Of a stretch of DNA of 34,602 bases, positions 28,358 to 34,602 are shown in pieces (positions within the stretch are counted from its first letter, which is position 1; the number at the start of each line of letters is the position of its first letter). This DNA comes from Stutzerimonas stutzeri. Its GTDB lineage: Bacteria > Pseudomonadota > Gammaproteobacteria > Pseudomonadales > Pseudomonadaceae. The stretch is from positions 1-34,602 of the forward strand of contig NZ_JXXD01000137.1 of assembly GCF_000935215.1 (NCBI RefSeq), in the 5' to 3' direction. Under the pieces are notes generated by a model. It was not told the DNA's origin. It did no database searches and saw only the letters and a list, made by a program, of their open reading frames with translations. Position numbers and translations under genes: made by a program.

Positions 28358-28383
28358 TGCATCGCTGTTCGGCTATCCTGTTT

Positions 28384-28425
28384 GCCTTCCTGCCGAACCC
28401 CCGTGCGGCAGGCTTGTCGGAAGGC
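28384..28425 (+). promoter_or_regulatory. Possible Shine-Dalgarno-sequestering stem before the aminotransferase
   Basis: GCCTTCC (28384-28390) is the exact complement of GGAAGGC (28419-28425), which holds the ribosome site GGAAGG of the gene starting at 28430. Between them TGCCG (28391-28395) pairs with CGGCA (28406-28410). The result is a 7 bp stem with a continuing 5 bp stem and an 8 nt bulge on one side. Folded, it would hide the ribosome site, so translation may be regulated. No known riboswitch class is recognised. Confidence 0.45.
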
Positions 28426-28429
28426 TGAC

Positions 28430-29578
28430 ATGCTCATCAGTAAACTGCCCAACGTTGGCACGACCATCTTCACCACCATGTCCCAGCTGGCCGCGGACGC
28501 CGGTGCGCTGAATCTCTCCCAGGGCTTTCCCGATTTCGATGGCCCCGACGCGCTGCGCGAGGCACTGGCCCGCCACGTCATGGCGGGACACAACCAGTAC
28601 GCACCGATGACCGGATTGCCGGCGCTGCGTGAGCAGGTCGCGGTGAAGGTAGCCGGGCTGTACGGACGGAAAGTGGATGCCGCCACCGAGGTCACGATTA
28701 CCCCGGGTGCTACCCAGGCGATCTTCTGTGCGATCCAGGCAGTGATCCGGCCGGGTGACGAGGTCATCGTCTTCGATCCGTGCTATGACAGCTACGAGCC
28801 ATCGGTGCAGCTGGCTGGTGGCGTCTGCATTCACCAGCAACTGAGCCTGCCGGATTTCCATATCGATTGGCAGCGCCTGGCCGATGCCATTACCCCGCGC
28901 ACGCGGATGATCGTGCTGAATACGCCGCACAACCCCAGCGGTGCATTGATCGATGCTGATGATCTCGAACGTCTGGCGGCGCTGATCCGCGAGCGTGACA
29001 TCTATCTGCTCAGCGACGAGGTCTACGAGCATCTTGTGTTCGACGGCCGCGAGCATGCCAGCGTGCTGCGCCACGATGAGCTCTATCAGCGCGCATTCGT
29101 CGTCAGCTCTTTCGGCAAGACCTACCATGTCACCGGCTGGAAGACTGGATACGTGGTGGCGCCGCCTGCACTCAGCAGCGAGCTGCGCAAGGTGCACCAG
29201 TACGTCAGTTTCACCGGTGTCACGCCGCTGCAGTGGGCGTTGGCCGATTTCATGGCCGAGCATCCCGAGCACATCAGCGAGCTACCGGCGTTCTATCAGG
29301 CCAAGCGCGATCTATTCTGTGACCTGCTGGCGGGCTCGCGCTTCAGCTTTACCCGTGCCACCGGAACCTACTTCCAGCTCGCCGACTATTCGGCTATCCG
29401 TCCTGATCTGGATGACGTCGCCATGGCTGAGTGGCTGACCCGCGAGCACGGGGTTGCGAGCATTCCGATTTCGGTTTTCTACCAGAGCCCCCCGGCCGAT
29501 CTGAGGCTGGTGCGCTTCTGCTTCGCCAAACGAGAGGAGACGCTGCGTCAGGCGGCGGAAAGACTATGCGCGATCTGA
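28430..29578 (+). CDS. PLP-dependent aminotransferase (YbdL/MtnE-like, methionine or glutamine type)
   Basis: This is a 382 aa class I/II aminotransferase of fold type I. It has LSQGFPDFDGPDALREAL near the start, TITPGATQAIF, NTPHNPSGAL with the PLP-contacting asparagine, LLSDEVYEHLVFDG, and the PLP lysine in SSFGKTYHVTGWKTGYV. A C-terminal substrate arginine lies in VRFCFAKREETL. YbdL-type enzymes transaminate methionine, glutamine and aromatic amino acids and can close the methionine salvage cycle. The ATG at 28430 has GGAAGG at 28419-28424. It overlaps the downstream omega-amidase gene by 13 bp, and that pairing argues for a glutamine-type transaminase whose 2-oxo acid amide product the amidase hydrolyses. 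Substrate choice is inferred, not shown. Confidence 0.9.
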   Translation: MLISKLPNVGTTIFTTMSQLAADAGALNLSQGFPDFDGPDALREALARHVMAGHNQYAPMTGLPALREQVAVKVAGLYGRKVDAATEVTITPGATQAIFCAIQAVIRPGDEVIVFDPCYDSYEPSVQLAGGVCIHQQLSLPDFHIDWQRLADAITPRTRMIVLNTPHNPSGALIDADDLERLAALIRERDIYLLSDEVYEHLVFDGREHASVLRHDELYQRAFVVSSFGKTYHVTGWKTGYVVAPPALSSELRKVHQYVSFTGVTPLQWALADFMAEHPEHISELPAFYQAKRDLFCDLLAGSRFSFTRATGTYFQLADYSAIRPDLDDVAMAEWLTREHGVASIPISVFYQSPPADLRLVRFCFAKREETLRQAAERLCAI

Positions 29579-30360
29579 ACAATCTGCCCGACCTCGAACT
29601 GGCGCTGGTGCAAACCAGCCTGATCTGGCAGGACGCTGCGGCCAACCGCGAGCGCTTCGCCGTACTGCTGGATCAGGCCAGCGGTGCGGACCTGATCGTC
29701 CTGCCGGAGATGTTCACCACCGGTTTTTCCATGGATTCGGCCGCGCTGGCCGAGCCGGAAGAGGGGCGGACCTACGCCTGGCTGCGCGCTCAGGCCGCGC
29801 GACTGGATACGGTGATCACCGGCAGCGTGATCATCGAGGCGGCCGACGGCAGTCACCGCAACCGACTGCTCTGGGCGCGCCCGGATGGTGAGGTGCTGCA
29901 CTACGACAAGCGTCATCTGTTCCGCATGGCGGGTGAGCACAAGCACTACACACCTGGGCAGCAGCAGGCGCTGTTCGAGGTGAACGGTTGGCGCGTGCGC
30001 CCGCTGATCTGCTACGACCTGCGCTTCCCGGTGTGGAGCCGCGATCCACACGGCACCGACCTGCTGCTCTATACGGCGAACTGGCCAGCCGCGCGCCGCG
30101 ATGCCTGGAATCGCCTGCTGCCGGCTCGGGCCATCGAGAATCTGTGCTATGTCGCGGCGGTCAACCGGGTCGGCGAAGACGGCAAGGGCTATCCCTATAG
30201 TGGCGACAGCCAGGTGCTCGACTTCAAGGGTGACACGCTGCTGAACGGCGAAGAGCGTGATGCCGTGTTGCGCTGCACGCTGCGCTCACGCGATCTGGCG
30301 GCGTTCCGCGAGCGCTTCCCGGCCTACCACGATGGCGATCAGTTCGAGCTCAAACCCTAG
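29566..30360 (+). CDS. Omega-amidase, nitrilase superfamily (YafV-like)
   Basis: This 264 aa carbon-nitrogen hydrolase has the nitrilase catalytic triad: Glu in VLPEMFTTGF, Lys in YDKRHLF and Cys in LICYDLRFPVWSR. Supporting motifs are TANWPAARRDAWNRLLPARAIENLCYVAAVNRVG and YSGDSQVLDF. The YafV/Nit2 subgroup hydrolyses 2-oxoglutaramate or 2-oxosuccinamate, the products of glutamine or asparagine transamination. I chose the ATG at 29566, giving MRDLNNLPDLELALVQ; earlier in-frame codons lie deep inside the aminotransferase gene. The 13 bp overlap implies coupled expression of the two enzymes. Confidence 0.92.
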   Translation: MRDLNNLPDLELALVQTSLIWQDAAANRERFAVLLDQASGADLIVLPEMFTTGFSMDSAALAEPEEGRTYAWLRAQAARLDTVITGSVIIEAADGSHRNRLLWARPDGEVLHYDKRHLFRMAGEHKHYTPGQQQALFEVNGWRVRPLICYDLRFPVWSRDPHGTDLLLYTANWPAARRDAWNRLLPARAIENLCYVAAVNRVGEDGKGYPYSGDSQVLDFKGDTLLNGEERDAVLRCTLRSRDLAAFRERFPAYHDGDQFELKP

Positions 30361-30375
30361 GCCCGGACCTCGGGC
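30361..30375 (+). terminator. Weak hairpin after the omega-amidase gene
   Basis: GCCCG (30361-30365) and CGGGC (30371-30375) can form a short stem immediately after the stop. The rest of the 122 bp convergent spacer is GC-rich, with no T tract and no gene. Termination is only weakly supported. Confidence 0.25.
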
Positions 30376-30482
30376 GATAGCCTGCTGCACTAAGGCGAGG
30401 CAGCGAGGTGCTGCGCTAACGGCGGGGAGCGTGAACGGCTGTTGTGGGGAGGCGCCCACCCTGGCGGCCGGGCACCCGCTGG

Positions 30483-30860
30483 TTAGTGCGTTGTGCTGTG
30501 GCGCCGTCGACGCCACAACAGCCAGCCATAGATCAGCAGATTGACCAGCAGCACTATTGCCGCCAGCACATATTGCACCGGTATGCTCAGCCAGGCCGGG
30601 TAGATCAATGGCAGCAGGTAGTGCTCGATAAAGCCCGCCTCATACCCCGCGTCACCCGCCAGCCGTCGCAGCAGATTCTCCCAGTACGTCAGCGGACACG
30701 GCCTCCCGGTCAGCTCGACGAAAACGCCCCAGACGATCGCCGGAATGTGCAGCAACACGAAGCCGCGTTTCCATGCGACCAGCAAGCCGCCAAACAGCAC
30801 GAAGAGAATGAACCCGAGGTGCAGGAGCAACACGGTGTCCGCGCCAACTCGATAGAGCAT
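30483..30860 (-). CDS. DUF2784 family membrane protein
   Basis: This is a 125 aa protein with about three to four hydrophobic segments: residues 8-28 (TVLLLHLGFILFVLFGGLLV), about 32-48 and about 95-116. The conserved pieces LHIPAIVWGVFVELTGRPCPLTYWEN and GFIEHYLLPLIYP identify the DUF2784 family, whose function is unknown. The C-terminus is basic and stays in the cytoplasm by the positive-inside rule. It starts 4 bp after the DUF2238 gene on the same strand, so the two form a probable membrane-protein pair. Confidence 0.85.
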   Translation of the reverse strand: MLYRVGADTVLLLHLGFILFVLFGGLLVAWKRGFVLLHIPAIVWGVFVELTGRPCPLTYWENLLRRLAGDAGYEAGFIEHYLLPLIYPAWLSIPVQYVLAAIVLLVNLLIYGWLLWRRRRHSTTH

Positions 30861-30864
30861 TGGG

Positions 30865-31491
30865 CTACGCCGTCGCGTCTGCGCGACTCATGCCGCGAAT
30901 CTGACGATCCTGCAGGCGCGCCATGAGGGTGACGGACAGGAGAGCGCCGAGCAGTGCCATGAACATGTCCGATTGGGTATCCCATGGATCGCCCTGGGTG
31001 CCGAGAAAATCCTCCGCGCCCTGGCCGGCGATGAGCGCCACCCACCACTCGATCAGCTCATAGAAGGCGCTGAAGGCCAACGCGACACAAAGTGCGAGAA
31101 AGCCGAGCATCTTTCCTGGCGCGACGAAGCGCAGGCGGAGCAGGATCTCCCGTGCCAGCAGCGCGGGCGTCACACCCTGAATGAAATGGCCGAGCTTGTC
31201 ATAGGGATTGCGGCTGAGGTCGAACCATTCCTGCACCCAGAATCCCGGTGGTACCCGCGCGTAGGTGTAGGTGCCGCCGAGGATCAGGATCAGCGCATGA
31301 ACGGCGATCACCACGTAGAGCAGTCGCGTCAGCGGCAGGCGCTGGTGGCTCCACAGCAGCAAGGGCGCAGCGATCAGTACCGGAGCGACTTCCAGCAACC
31401 AGGTGGCACGGTCATACGGAGCGATCGCGGAGCAAGCCAGCGCCAGCAGCACTACCAACCCCAGCGTTGAATAGAGTGTTCTGTCCTGCAT
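30865..31491 (-). CDS. DUF2238 (YjdF-like) membrane protein
   Basis: This protein of about 208 aa has five to six hydrophobic segments. Conserved motifs include GGTYTYARVPPG, DLSRNPYDKLGHFIQG, AFYELIEWWVALIAGQGAEDFLGTQGDPWDTQSDMFMALLGA and RLQDRQI. These conserved His, Glu and Asp residues near membrane faces are typical of DUF2238, whose function is unknown. I chose the ATG complementary to 31489-31491 (MQDRTLYSTLG); a TTG at 31551 would add 20 residues, and neither has a good ribosome site. It lies 82 bp downstream of the endonuclease gene and 4 bp upstream of DUF2784. Confidence 0.82.
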   Translation of the reverse strand: MQDRTLYSTLGLVVLLALACSAIAPYDRATWLLEVAPVLIAAPLLLWSHQRLPLTRLLYVVIAVHALILILGGTYTYARVPPGFWVQEWFDLSRNPYDKLGHFIQGVTPALLAREILLRLRFVAPGKMLGFLALCVALAFSAFYELIEWWVALIAGQGAEDFLGTQGDPWDTQSDMFMALLGALLSVTLMARLQDRQIRGMSRADATA

Positions 31492-31573
31492 CGAGTTAGC
31501 CGTCGTGATCGATCCAGCCGGCAGCATGCCGGGGAGCCAGTCGGCCTGCAACCGGACGCAGGGTCAGGGCGCT

Positions 31574-32305
31574 TCAACCCTGGCGGGCGGGCGCCGCTGC
31601 CGAGCGGGAGATCGAACGTTTGCAGCGCCGCAGGTCGACGACACCGACATAGGCATTGGCATTGCCCTGCACGCAGGCGATGCGCTGGTTGCGCGTGCGC
31701 TCCCATTCGCTGACCGGATGCTGGCGGTTCCAGATGTCGTACAGGCGCCGGTCCTGTTTCGACAGGCGCAGTTTGTAGCGCTCGCTCATGTACAGATAGG
31801 TGCGGGCGATGGCACCGCGGCTGTACTCGGGTGGCATGGCCGTGCGCTGCTTGAAGTTCACCACGAAGGGACAGGCACCGTACTGGCTGGGCTTTTCGTT
31901 GAGCATGCCGAAGCCGAAGTTGCTGCGGTCGCCGTTCACCTCGCCGACCACCGGAACCAGGTTGTGCAGGTCGGCCTCGGCCAGGCTGAAGATGGGGTCT
32001 TTGGCGGTGCACTGCTTGCGCCCGCCCTGTTGCCAGCACTGACGCTGATGGCCGATGACCCAGGCCGGGACGACGTGCTCCCACTCCACCCGTTGAGCGC
32101 GCTTGGGTTGCTTGCGCGGGACATAGCCGCAGCTGCGCAGGTCGATGCGATTGCCCTTGAAGCTGCAGCCGCAGTAGAAGTCCACCGGTCGGTCGGCATA
32201 GAGCGTCCAGGCGACCTTCTTCGCTTCGCGGAAGGTGCGAGGCGCATCGGCGTAAGTGTTGGTGCAGTAGAACAGAGCAAGCAGAAAGAGACTGAGGCGG
32301 CGCAT
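31574..32305 (-). CDS. endA: Secreted endonuclease I (EndA/Dns family)
   Basis: This 243 aa non-specific nuclease has a Sec signal peptide (about residues 1-20, [21 protein letters not shown]), so it acts in the periplasm or outside the cell. The active-site region [11 protein letters not shown] contains the catalytic histidine, and [13 protein letters not shown] supplies the metal-binding asparagine, as in Vibrio Dns and E. coli EndA. Several cysteines ([28 protein letters not shown]) probably form disulfides. It could digest extracellular DNA for nutrients or limit DNA uptake, but the role here is inferred. An A/T-rich stretch, about 32365-32395, lies upstream. Confidence 0.93.
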   Translation of the reverse strand: MRRLSLFLLALFYCTNTYADAPRTFREAKKVAWTLYADRPVDFYCGCSFKGNRIDLRSCGYVPRKQPKRAQRVEWEHVVPAWVIGHQRQCWQQGGRKQCTAKDPIFSLAEADLHNLVPVVGEVNGDRSNFGFGMLNEKPSQYGACPFVVNFKQRTAMPPEYSRGAIARTYLYMSERYKLRLSKQDRRLYDIWNRQHPVSEWERTRNQRIACVQGNANAYVGVVDLRRCKRSISRSAAAPARQG

Positions 32306-32404
32306 GGAATTCTCGACAACTGAACGAGTGTCGCATCCATGCGCGGGCCGGCATCTTACCTTTCGTTTAAGTAAAAGTAATAAAAAACAATAACTTGCAT
32401 GATG

Positions 32405-33262
32405 TCACCAGGCCTTCATGCGGCCCAGGCGGTTGATCTGCAGAGAGGCGAGAATGATCGCGCCGCCGACGGCGAGCAGTATCAGGTTGGTCGTGGTGCC
32501 CCAGAACAGCAGGTTGAGCAGCAGACCCACCGGCACCGCCATGTTGTTCATCACCGCCAGGGTTCCGGCATCCACCAGCGTCGCGCCCTTGTTCCAGTAG
32601 AACTGGCCCAGCGCGGCGGCCAGCACGCCCATCCAGATCAGTACGGACCACTGCGTCGTGGTAGTCGGCAGTTTCTCGACGTTACCGAACAGCAGCCAGG
32701 CCGGCAGCACGATCAGTAGTGCGCCGAGGAAGAAGTAGCCGAAGCGGCGATGCAACGGCACGTCAGAGGGGTAACGCTGCGCCAGATGCTTGTAGAACAC
32801 TTGGCCGGCGGCGAAGGTGAAGTTGGCCAGTTGCATGAGCAGGAAGCCGCCGAGAAAATCACCGGAAACCCCGTCGTAACGGATGAGCCCGGCGCCGAAC
32901 ACCGCGACGGCTGCCGCGACCAGCGCCCAGGGGTTGAAGCGACGGTTGAGCGCGTCGTCGATCAGCGTCACGTGCAGCGGCGTGAGCACGGTGAACAGCA
33001 GTACTTCGGCGACCGTCAGCACGTTGAAACTCATGTACAGGCAGAGATACGTCACGCCGAACTGCAGCGCGCCGACCAGGGTCACGCCGGCGATGAAGCC
33101 GGGGGCGACACCGCGCCAGCGGGTTAGCGGCAGGAACACCAGGCCGGCGAGAATCACTCGGGTCAGCACTGCGAAATAGCTGTCCACCTGGCCGGCCAGG
33201 TAGACGCCGATCAGGTTGAAGGAAAAGGCCCAGAGCAGGGTGACGAAGATCAGATAGCGCAT
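32405..33262 (-). CDS. DMT superfamily transporter with two EamA domains
   Basis: This 285 aa inner-membrane protein has about ten predicted spans arranged as two EamA repeats, the drug/metabolite transporter fold. It starts MRYLIFVTLLWAFSFNLIG. The repeat signature appears near residues 60-85 (VLTVAEVLLFTVLTPLHVTL) and again near 225-255 (QFYWNKGATLVDAGTLAVMNN). Such carriers export amino acids, amines or carboxylates; the substrate is unknown. The ATG complementary to 33260-33262 has GGAGG at 33267-33271. The open frame continues upstream through the dehydrogenase gene in another frame, which is a shadow and not a fusion. Confidence 0.9.
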   Translation of the reverse strand: MRYLIFVTLLWAFSFNLIGVYLAGQVDSYFAVLTRVILAGLVFLPLTRWRGVAPGFIAGVTLVGALQFGVTYLCLYMSFNVLTVAEVLLFTVLTPLHVTLIDDALNRRFNPWALVAAAVAVFGAGLIRYDGVSGDFLGGFLLMQLANFTFAAGQVFYKHLAQRYPSDVPLHRRFGYFFLGALLIVLPAWLLFGNVEKLPTTTTQWSVLIWMGVLAAALGQFYWNKGATLVDAGTLAVMNNMAVPVGLLLNLLFWGTTTNLILLAVGGAIILASLQINRLGRMKAW

Positions 33263-33351
33263 ACCGCCTCCACGACGAAGGCCGGCGACCTTAGCGGCTG
33301 CGCATGAAAGAGGGAAGGGCTGGCGCGCCCGCAGGCTCGCCAGCCGAGCGG

Positions 33352-34407
33352 TCAGGCCGCTTTCAGGGTGGCCATGTCGATGACGAAGCGGTACTTCACG
33401 TCGCTCTTGAGCATGCGCTCGTAGGCTTCGTTGATGTCCTGCATGCGGATCATCTCGATGTCCGAGACGATGCCGTGCTCGGCGCAGAAGTCGAGCATCT
33501 CCTGGGTTTCGGCGATGCCGCCGATCAGCGAGCCGGCGATGCGGCGGCGCTTGAAGATCAGGCCGAACACGCTGGGCGACGGGTGCGGCGAAGCCGGTGC
33601 GCCGACCAGCGTCATGGTGGCGTCGCGCTTGAGCAGATTCACGAACGCATCGAGGTTGTGCGGCGCGGCAACGGTGTTGAGAATGAAGTCGAAGCTGTTG
33701 ACGTGCGCAGCCATCTCCTCCTTGTTCTTCGACACCACCACTTCCGACGCGCCGAGGCGCAGCGCATCTTCCCGCTTGTCCGGCGAGGTGGTGAACAGCA
33801 CGACCTTTGCACCCATGGCGTTGGCGATCTTCACCGCCATATGGCCAAGACCGCCGAGGCCAACTACACCGACCTTCTGCCCCGGGCCGACCTTCCACTG
33901 GCGCAGCGGCGAATAGGTGGTGATGCCCGCGCAAAGCAGCGGCGCGACGGCGGCGAGGTTGTCGGTGTGGTTGATGCGTAGCACGTACTTTTCGTCCACC
34001 ACGATGTTGTCGGAATAGCCGCCAAGGGTGTTCTCGCCACCGCCGAAGGCCGGACCGTTGTAGGTGCCGACGAAGCCGTTCTCGCAATACTGCTCCAGCC
34101 CCTCGCCACAGGAGGAGCAGCTGCGGCAGCTGTCGACCAGGCAGCCGACGCCGGCGATATCGCCCGCCTTGAACTTGCTGACGTTCGCGCCGACCGCGCT
34201 CACGCGGCCGACGATCTCGTGGCCGGGCACGGAGGGATACAGGGTGTTGTTCCACTCGTTGCGTGCGGTATGCAGGTCCGAATGGCAGACGCCGCAGAAG
34301 AGAATCTCGATCCGTACATCGTTAGGCCCAACTTCGCGGCGCGAAAACGAGTAGGGGGCGAGCGGGGCGCTCGGGTCGAGGGCGGCGTAACCGATGCTGT
34401 TGCTCAT
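33352..34407 (-). CDS. Zinc-dependent NAD(P)H alcohol/aldehyde dehydrogenase (YahK/Ahr/CAD family)
   Basis: This is a 351 aa medium-chain dehydrogenase. The catalytic zinc ligands lie in CGVCHSDLH and GHEIVG, with a third cysteine in APLLCAGITTYSPL. The structural zinc site has four cysteines in the stretch CLVDSCRSCSSCGEGLEQYC. The Rossmann motif is GLGGLGHMAVKIA, followed by TTSPDKRE, which favours NADPH over NADH. YahK-like enzymes reduce a broad range of aldehydes. AAAGGAG stands before the ATG complementary to 34405-34407. The upstream DNA has a 21 bp-spaced direct repeat that may bind a regulator. Confidence 0.93.
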   Translation of the reverse strand: MSNSIGYAALDPSAPLAPYSFSRREVGPNDVRIEILFCGVCHSDLHTARNEWNNTLYPSVPGHEIVGRVSAVGANVSKFKAGDIAGVGCLVDSCRSCSSCGEGLEQYCENGFVGTYNGPAFGGGENTLGGYSDNIVVDEKYVLRINHTDNLAAVAPLLCAGITTYSPLRQWKVGPGQKVGVVGLGGLGHMAVKIANAMGAKVVLFTTSPDKREDALRLGASEVVVSKNKEEMAAHVNSFDFILNTVAAPHNLDAFVNLLKRDATMTLVGAPASPHPSPSVFGLIFKRRRIAGSLIGGIAETQEMLDFCAEHGIVSDIEMIRMQDINEAYERMLKSDVKYRFVIDMATLKAA

Positions 34408-34602
34408 GACGGCTCCTTTGTTCGTTCGGGATTTGCAGAGGCCAAGCCTAATGGCACCGGAAACAGGAGCGTTTGCACAATCCTGCCGATGGCTGACGTG
34501 TTTCTGCCGAATTGCCGGGGCTTGGCTGGCTGAGTTGGGAGGGTATTGGGAGGCGAACAGTTCAGTCGTTCACCGCTGCTGGTCGCGACCGGCGACGCGT
34601 GG
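34408..34602. other. Intergenic region upstream of the dehydrogenase gene
   Basis: No supported gene is seen up to the right edge. The region carries the dehydrogenase ribosome site, a possible minus-strand -10 (TAGGCT, 34445-34450) and a direct repeat. It probably precedes a divergent gene outside the window. Confidence 0.5.
34483..34510 (-). promoter_or_regulatory. Direct repeat with 21 bp period, AraC-like operator candidate
   Basis: CTGCCGA occurs at 34483-34489 and again at 34504-34510, exactly 21 bp or two helical turns apart. Paired direct half-sites at this spacing are typical of AraC-family activators. The nearer half-site is about 10 bp upstream of the -35 position implied by TAGGCT at 34445-34450. 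The regulator is not in the window. Confidence 0.45.

Noticed and set aside
27478-28767. A 429-codon version of the second serine acetyltransferase with a 165-residue N-terminal extension.
   Set aside because: The extension reads across the divergent promoter region and into the antisense of the aminotransferase; the conserved protein begins at 28272 with its own AAGGA.
32405-34255. A 616-codon minus-strand reading frame that looks like a dehydrogenase-region/transporter fusion.
   Set aside because: Only the last 285 codons match a protein family (EamA transporter). The first part is a shifted frame of the real zinc dehydrogenase, and a good GGAGG-ATG start sits at 33262.

Overview
The window is 34.6 kb of GC-rich chromosomal DNA from a gammaproteobacterium of the Pseudomonas type, most likely the Pseudomonas stutzeri (Stutzerimonas) group. 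The evidence is gene order and protein sequence. The run lptFG - queA-tgt-yajC-secDF - suhB - trmJ-cysE-iscRSUA-hscBA-fdx-iscX - ndk-rlmN-pilF-rodZ-ispG-hisS-yfgM-bamB-der is the core order I recall from Pseudomonas aeruginosa, and several protein starts match Pseudomonas orthologues. I see no prophage, insertion sequence, CRISPR array, toxin-antitoxin pair or defence island. Almost everything is conserved housekeeping sequence, so I do not claim a new multi-gene system. The more interesting signals are in the intergenic DNA and the right-hand accessory part.

Left block (1-6.4 kb): lptF and lptG encode the permease pair of the LPS exporter. Opposite them lie an RDD membrane protein and a cold-shock protein gene with a long upstream region, then a tRNA-Leu(CAA) with a near-consensus promoter. 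queA and tgt (queuosine tRNA modification) overlap, and yajC follows.

Second block (6.4-12.5 kb): secD and secF complete the Sec accessory complex with YajC. Next comes a glycine-zipper membrane protein, a bidirectional terminator, suhB on the opposite strand, and divergent trmJ-cysE.

Third block (12.5-27.5 kb): the complete isc iron-sulfur assembly operon sits behind a sigma70-type promoter embedded in a type-1 IscR box. The cysE gene just upstream makes O-acetylserine, the cysteine precursor, and IscS consumes cysteine. Downstream is the ndk-to-der cluster, which includes two 4Fe-4S enzymes (RlmN, IspG), the type IV pilus pilotin PilF, the shape protein RodZ, HisS, the envelope proteins YfgM and BamB, and the GTPase Der.

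Right block (27.5-34.6 kb): a second, different serine acetyltransferase gene converges on der with a 4 bp gap. It is divergent from an overlapping aminotransferase and omega-amidase pair that probably repairs or recycles 2-oxo acid amides and methionine. The minus strand then carries DUF2784 and DUF2238 membrane proteins, a secreted endonuclease I, an EamA-family transporter and a zinc alcohol/aldehyde dehydrogenase. Upstream of the dehydrogenase a 7 bp direct repeat recurs with a 21 bp period, like an AraC-family operator.
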